64,000 nucleotides of DNA from Lumnitzera littorea (lineage: Eukaryota > Streptophyta > Magnoliopsida > Myrtales > Combretaceae): assembly GCA_024138015.1 (NCBI GenBank), contig JAMXBB010000008.1, positions 49,702,236 to 49,766,235 of the forward strand. Reading direction: 5' to 3'. The position numbers and the translations under genes were made by a program. Positions 60,172-64,000 of this stretch are shown one piece after another. Under the pieces are notes generated by a model. It had not been told where the DNA came from. It saw only the letters and a list, made by a program, of their open reading frames with translations, and searched no databases. How positions within the stretch are numbered: the first letter of the stretch is position 1; each line of letters begins with the position of its first letter.

Positions 60172-61300
60172 TGACCATGGACCTTGATAGCTTGCTTAGT
60201 AGACCCAAACCATAAGTAATGAAGGACACTATAGCCCTCTCACTTTCTTATTTGGGAACATATCTTCATGAAAGGTATAATTACTTATTTGGGGGAGATG
60301 CATATTTAAAGAAGATACTCCCCATGAATCCTGTAAATAGAGGGAAACCTAACTAGTAAGATATTTTACACACACATACAAGTCATCTTTGTCTTATTTC
60401 CACATTAATCTTATATACTTGCTAACGTAAGTATTAAAGTAGCCATGCCAAACAACTAATCCTCTAGCACCCACTAAGTATGTTCTTTTTTACATGAACT
60501 AGCTCACGTCTTAGGTCCAAAACAAAATCTCTACTAGCAAAATCAAGATGACAACAACTGCAATTCCAAAATTCGGAAACATTTATCTTATAGATTATGA
60601 ATAAAAATCTTATACTTTACCCACTTTATATTTGCTCAACTCTATCCAAAAGCCATGTATGGTTAAGATATCATGAGTTTGACCTAATTTTCACTTTGCC
60701 TATTATTTATTTATTTATTATTGCGAATACTATCATTATCTAATTTTGAGAATATATAATAAAAGTATTGGTTTATCTCATTTTGAAAAGTTTCCGTATT
60801 AAATTAAAAAAAGTTTAAAGTTGTAGTGCTTTCAATGAGAAAATATGAAGACAAATACTTCTCCCATCATTATCTACTATGTTATTCCTCTTGCAGGCCC
60901 AATTCCCTAAGTCAACCCCGCAATTGATTTGCATAAGAAGCATGAGTTAACATTTAGCTTTTCAACTTGAAATTTTTGGCATGGAGGAAAGGGAAACAAC
61001 AATCTACAGATGGAAAGCATCTACTATTTGTTCACATCACAAAGTCATCGAGACGATAGATCGATTGCTTAGTTAGCTTTTGAGCGAAGGATCACGATGG
61101 CTTCCAGGAAAACACCGGTGCTGATCCAAAAAGTAAAACATAGAAATCCCACCTTTCCATTCTAATAATAGCCTAATTGCAATTGAATCAAACAACTTGT
61201 ACTACACGATGCATGTATCATGGAAGTGGGTATCTTGCAACGAAAGTGCACTCCTATTGGGAATGATAATCCAATATTCATTCTTTTCTTTTCTTTTTTT
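60172..61300. other. Flank of copy d; LTR-like leader, no gene
   Basis: 60172-60560 contains GTAAATAGAGGGAAACC and a CA-rich stretch, in the style of an LTR promoter and leader, and is probably the other half of the repeat interrupted by copy d. 60560-61300 is AT-rich with a CT-rich tract (61283-61322). No coding similarity. Confidence 0.4.
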
Positions 61301-61399
61301 CCTTTCCTTTCCCTCTTTTTTTTAAGAGTTTTGAAGTATCAACAAAAGTGGTAACGCATGAGATCATGTAGGGTGGGTTGGTGGTTGCTTTGAGTAGAT

Positions 61400-62313
61400 T
61401 GTCAAACATGCTCGGTGGAGTACTTGCAAAAAGCCCCTTACGGTGTTACCAACGAGAGCCCTTCAATGCTTAAATTAGTAAGAAAAGAAAGTAAAAAGGG
61501 AAGTGTTTAGAGTGTTTGGAGTGTTTATAAAGAATATGTTTGAAGTCTTCGATGTGTTAAGGGAGTTAGAGAGAGAAAAAGATTCAGTACATTTGGCCCC
61601 TTGTCTTATAGAACAAAGAGCTCACTTATTAAGAACACATGGTGTCCCATGGTTTGGTTGTACATGACTGCTATAGGGGACATGCTCTGTAAGAGAGGGG
61701 ACAAAATAGTTTTGTCCCTTAGTTGATGTTAGACAGGCTAGCTGCCACATCTAAAACCTAAGAAGTTGACATGTCTAGGGCTGCAAGGCGTGTTGGCTGT
61801 GCCATAGATGTTAAAGGGCAATCAATGAAGAGAGAGAATGCGTGGTAGGAGCATTGTGGATGTCAAGTTGCATGCCGAGCACTTGGTGCATATGTCACAG
61901 GTTGTTTCCCTAAACTCATTTTTCACTTTTGTGCATATAGGTAGAGATCCATTATATGTAAGACCCATGACCAAAGCCTGACCCACTCTTAAGAATGCTC
62001 TTAAAGTGTTTGAATACATTAAACCTTAGTAGGTGGACATTGTTGGATTAAGGTAGCTAGAAATGTAGAATAGCTATTAGATCAAATAGATCTATGTTGT
62101 CCATTGATGGAGGCCTCTTGTATATAAGGGGATGATCCCTTCATTTGCAAATCATTCGAAAATATACATTGTATTCTTACTTGAATACTTTCCCTCTCTA
62201 AATGAGTATGATCTTGTACGTTCTAGATAGAAAGGCTAACTAAGCCTCTCTTTAAAGTGTGAAAGAGTCTAAGTGCTGCACATGAGAGCTAGTGAGAAAC
62301 TTTGTACGTAACA
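61400..62313 (+). repeat. LTR of a Ty3/gypsy element (left boundary unknown)
   Basis: The right end TTTGTACGTAACA stops two bases before a primer-binding site, so this is a 5' LTR on +. TATATAAGGGG at about 62113-62123 is a good TATA box, followed by a leader. The partner LTR is not in the window, so the left edge is a guess. The minus frame at 61822-62019 is a shadow. Confidence 0.65.
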
Positions 62314-62315
62314 TT

Positions 62316-62327
62316 TGGTATCAAAGC
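62316..62327 (+). other. Primer-binding site next to the 61.4-62.3 kb LTR
   Basis: TGGTATCAAAGC matches 11 of 12 of the initiator tRNA-Met site and is the best preserved site in the window. It shows that this element runs on the + strand. Confidence 0.85.
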
Positions 62328-62341
62328 AGAATCTTAGAAGA

Positions 62342-62640
62342 GATGGCAAGAACATGTGCTTCTAATATCCTTTTAAAGTATATTGGAAGTCCTTTGACTC
62401 CAATTATAGATCAAGAACACACTCTTGAAGGAAAACCCTTGGGAAGCAAAGCCTTAGCAAAAGCAAAGGTGTTAAAGTGGAGTTAGCTATGATCGAGATG
62501 TTTGATTGAGTTCAAGGTATCTCAGGTTGGCAATTGGAGACTATTGATAGGTACAAGAGGGTTCGAGTTAACAGACTATAGCATTTTGGATTCCTTAAGT
62601 GTGATGCATGAAGAAAGAACTCATCTTGCATGCTTTCTAG
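62342..62640 (+). pseudogene. Short frame after the primer-binding site
   Basis: A frame from ATG at 62343 encodes MARTCASNILLKYIGSPLTP and continues to a TAG near 62485, then in broken form to about 62640. The position fits the start of gag, but I see no gag motif. Similarity to a minus-strand integrase begins just beyond. Confidence 0.3.
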
Positions 62641-62649
62641 TCCTCAAGC

Positions 62650-64000
62650 TTAAGCTCAGTTTAGGGGTCTAGTAGTCTGATTCCTATCACCCTTACTAGG
62701 CTAGTTAGGATTTAAGATCAAGTCTAGCTAGTCCTTAGCAATGTTCTCTTCAAGTCGATAAGGGTTGAGGTTGGCAACATTAAATACATCTAATACTCTG
62801 AAGTCTCTTAATAGCTCTAGTTAGTATATACTATTATTGATCTTTTAGAGTATCATGAATGGGCCATCAACTTTAGCAAACAAATTGTTCTTCCTTTTAT
62901 TAGGAAACCTATTTTTACTCAAGTATAGCTACACTTGGTCATTAGGCTAAAACTACTTAGTCTTCCTTCCTTTACCTCTCTCCTTTAGTTTACTGGCAAC
63001 TCGGTTAATTTGTTGGGAAACTTGTTAGTAGATTTGATGGAGGGATTAGGTTCTAGCTCTTACTTCTAGATCTTCTTAGTCAGTAGGTGGCATTGAGGCG
63101 TAGTCAAGAGGTAACTCGGGGTTGAAGCCATAGACGACCTTAAATGGAGCATGACTAATGGTAGCATCTACCATCCTGTTGTAAGCAAATTTTACCACCA
63201 ATTTGTAGATGTCTTAGTAGGCGAAATTCCTTCCTACTACCTCTTGGAGTAGTGATCCCAAGGTGCAATTGACAACCTCTGTCTAGGCATCAATTTGAGG
63301 ATGGCAAGCATTGTTGAACAACATTTTGGTTCTCATTCGATGCTAGAGGGTTTCTAGAAATGGCTTAAAAATTTTAGGTCTCTGTTTAACACCATGCTCC
63401 TTTGCATTTTATGCAAGTGAAGTAGATCCTACAAAAATAAAGAAGCAATAATCGAAACATGTTAGTTTTGGCATAGGGTACAAAATGTACCATTTTGTTG
63501 AGCGAATCCATGACAACCATTATAAAATCTTTGCTTCAAGTAGTTTGTGGTAATTTGATGACAAAATCCATACTCAGGTTAGCCCATGGTTTGGTCGGAA
63601 TAAGTAAAGGTATTGCTTTTCCTTATTCTGCTTAGCTCTTTGCTTTCTTATAGGTAGTGCATCCCTTTATCACATGATGCACATCACGTTTCATCCTAGG
63701 CTAGATGAACCTATCATTCAATAGCTCATGTATTCTCCATTCTCTAAAGTGCATAAGGAGTCCTACATTATAGGCTTCTCTCACCAGCAATTCTCTTATC
63801 GAACAGGTTGACATACAAAATTTGCTACCTCAGAACAGATAATCATCCTCCATATGGTACTCATCTATTGATCTTCCTTCTCTATAGTGCTTATATATAA
63901 AGCCAAAATGTGAATTGTTCTAATACCGTTCTTTATTGCTTACAAACTCTAACAATCTAGTTTGTAACTTAATGAGAAGAACATATCTTCTTGATAGAGC
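62650..64000 (-). pseudogene. Ty3/gypsy RNase H end and integrase, minus strand, runs off the window
   Basis: From right to left: ALSRRYVLLIKLQT (RNase H end, 63960-64000), then the zinc domain IRELLVREAYNVGLLMHFRE and VHHVIKGCTTYK (about 63640-63800; first His is Tyr). The core follows with SMDFVIKLPQTT and FIMVVMDSLNKMVHFVP (about 63480-63600), ACHPQIDA, VVNCTLGSLL, KFAYNRMVDATISHAPFKVVYGFNP (about 63100-63310) and a C-terminal part to about 62700. Two core Asp residues are readable. TAG stops stand at Gln/Trp positions. The rest of this element lies beyond 64000. Confidence 0.9.

Noticed and set aside
1..64000. CRISPR arrays, operons, riboswitches, bacterial promoters
   Set aside because: The content is plant nuclear DNA. 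Repeats are LTRs, simple sequence or small inverted repeats, with no regular spacer pattern.

Overview
This window is repeat-dominated nuclear DNA from a flowering plant, probably a eudicot. It is very AT-rich and contains several classes of plant retrotransposon. It holds one intact multi-exon host gene, for mitochondrial alternative oxidase (AOX). Nothing suggests bacterial, organellar or viral DNA. I could not identify the species.

The only gene I can support as functional is AOX on the minus strand at 34173-35585. It has four exons of 270, 129, 489 and 60 bp (stop included), clean GT-AG introns, a 315-residue product, all di-iron ligands and the regulatory cysteines. It sits in a short stretch of non-repetitive sequence between large transposon blocks.

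Most other sequence is decayed retrotransposon, layered by nested insertion. (I) A complete but dead Ty3/gypsy chromovirus on the + strand, 4507-10246, has both LTRs, a primer-binding site and a perfect 5-bp target duplication. (II) A large Tekay/Del-like element on the minus strand, 10654-32546, has LTRs of about 3 kb that carry three later insertions: two 3.5-4.5 kb solo LTRs of family III (14681-19147 and 27704-31154) and one 952-bp solo LTR (12455-13406). Element II also carries a decayed extra reading frame between its primer-binding site and gag. Two more family III LTRs lie on the minus strand, one truncated (50142 to about 52866) and one full (56292-60166). (V) A truncated Ty3/gypsy element on the minus strand keeps its 954-bp 5' LTR (45532-46485), which is of the same family as the 952-bp solo LTR. 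Its gag is split by a plant L1-type LINE at about 39064-45115. At the left edge is a Tat/Athila-like reverse transcriptase remnant (about 3060-3730). At the right edge an LTR plus primer-binding site on + (ending 62313) lies next to an integrase on the minus strand that runs off the window (62650-64000).

The transposon frames are broken mainly by TAG/TAA codons at places where the families have Gln or Trp. This is what C-to-T decay of methylated cytosine produces. I found no CRISPR array, operon, tRNA or rRNA gene. The most unusual items are the extra reading frame in element II, a conserved GC-richer block inside the family III LTRs, and small palindromic repeats on both sides of one family III LTR.
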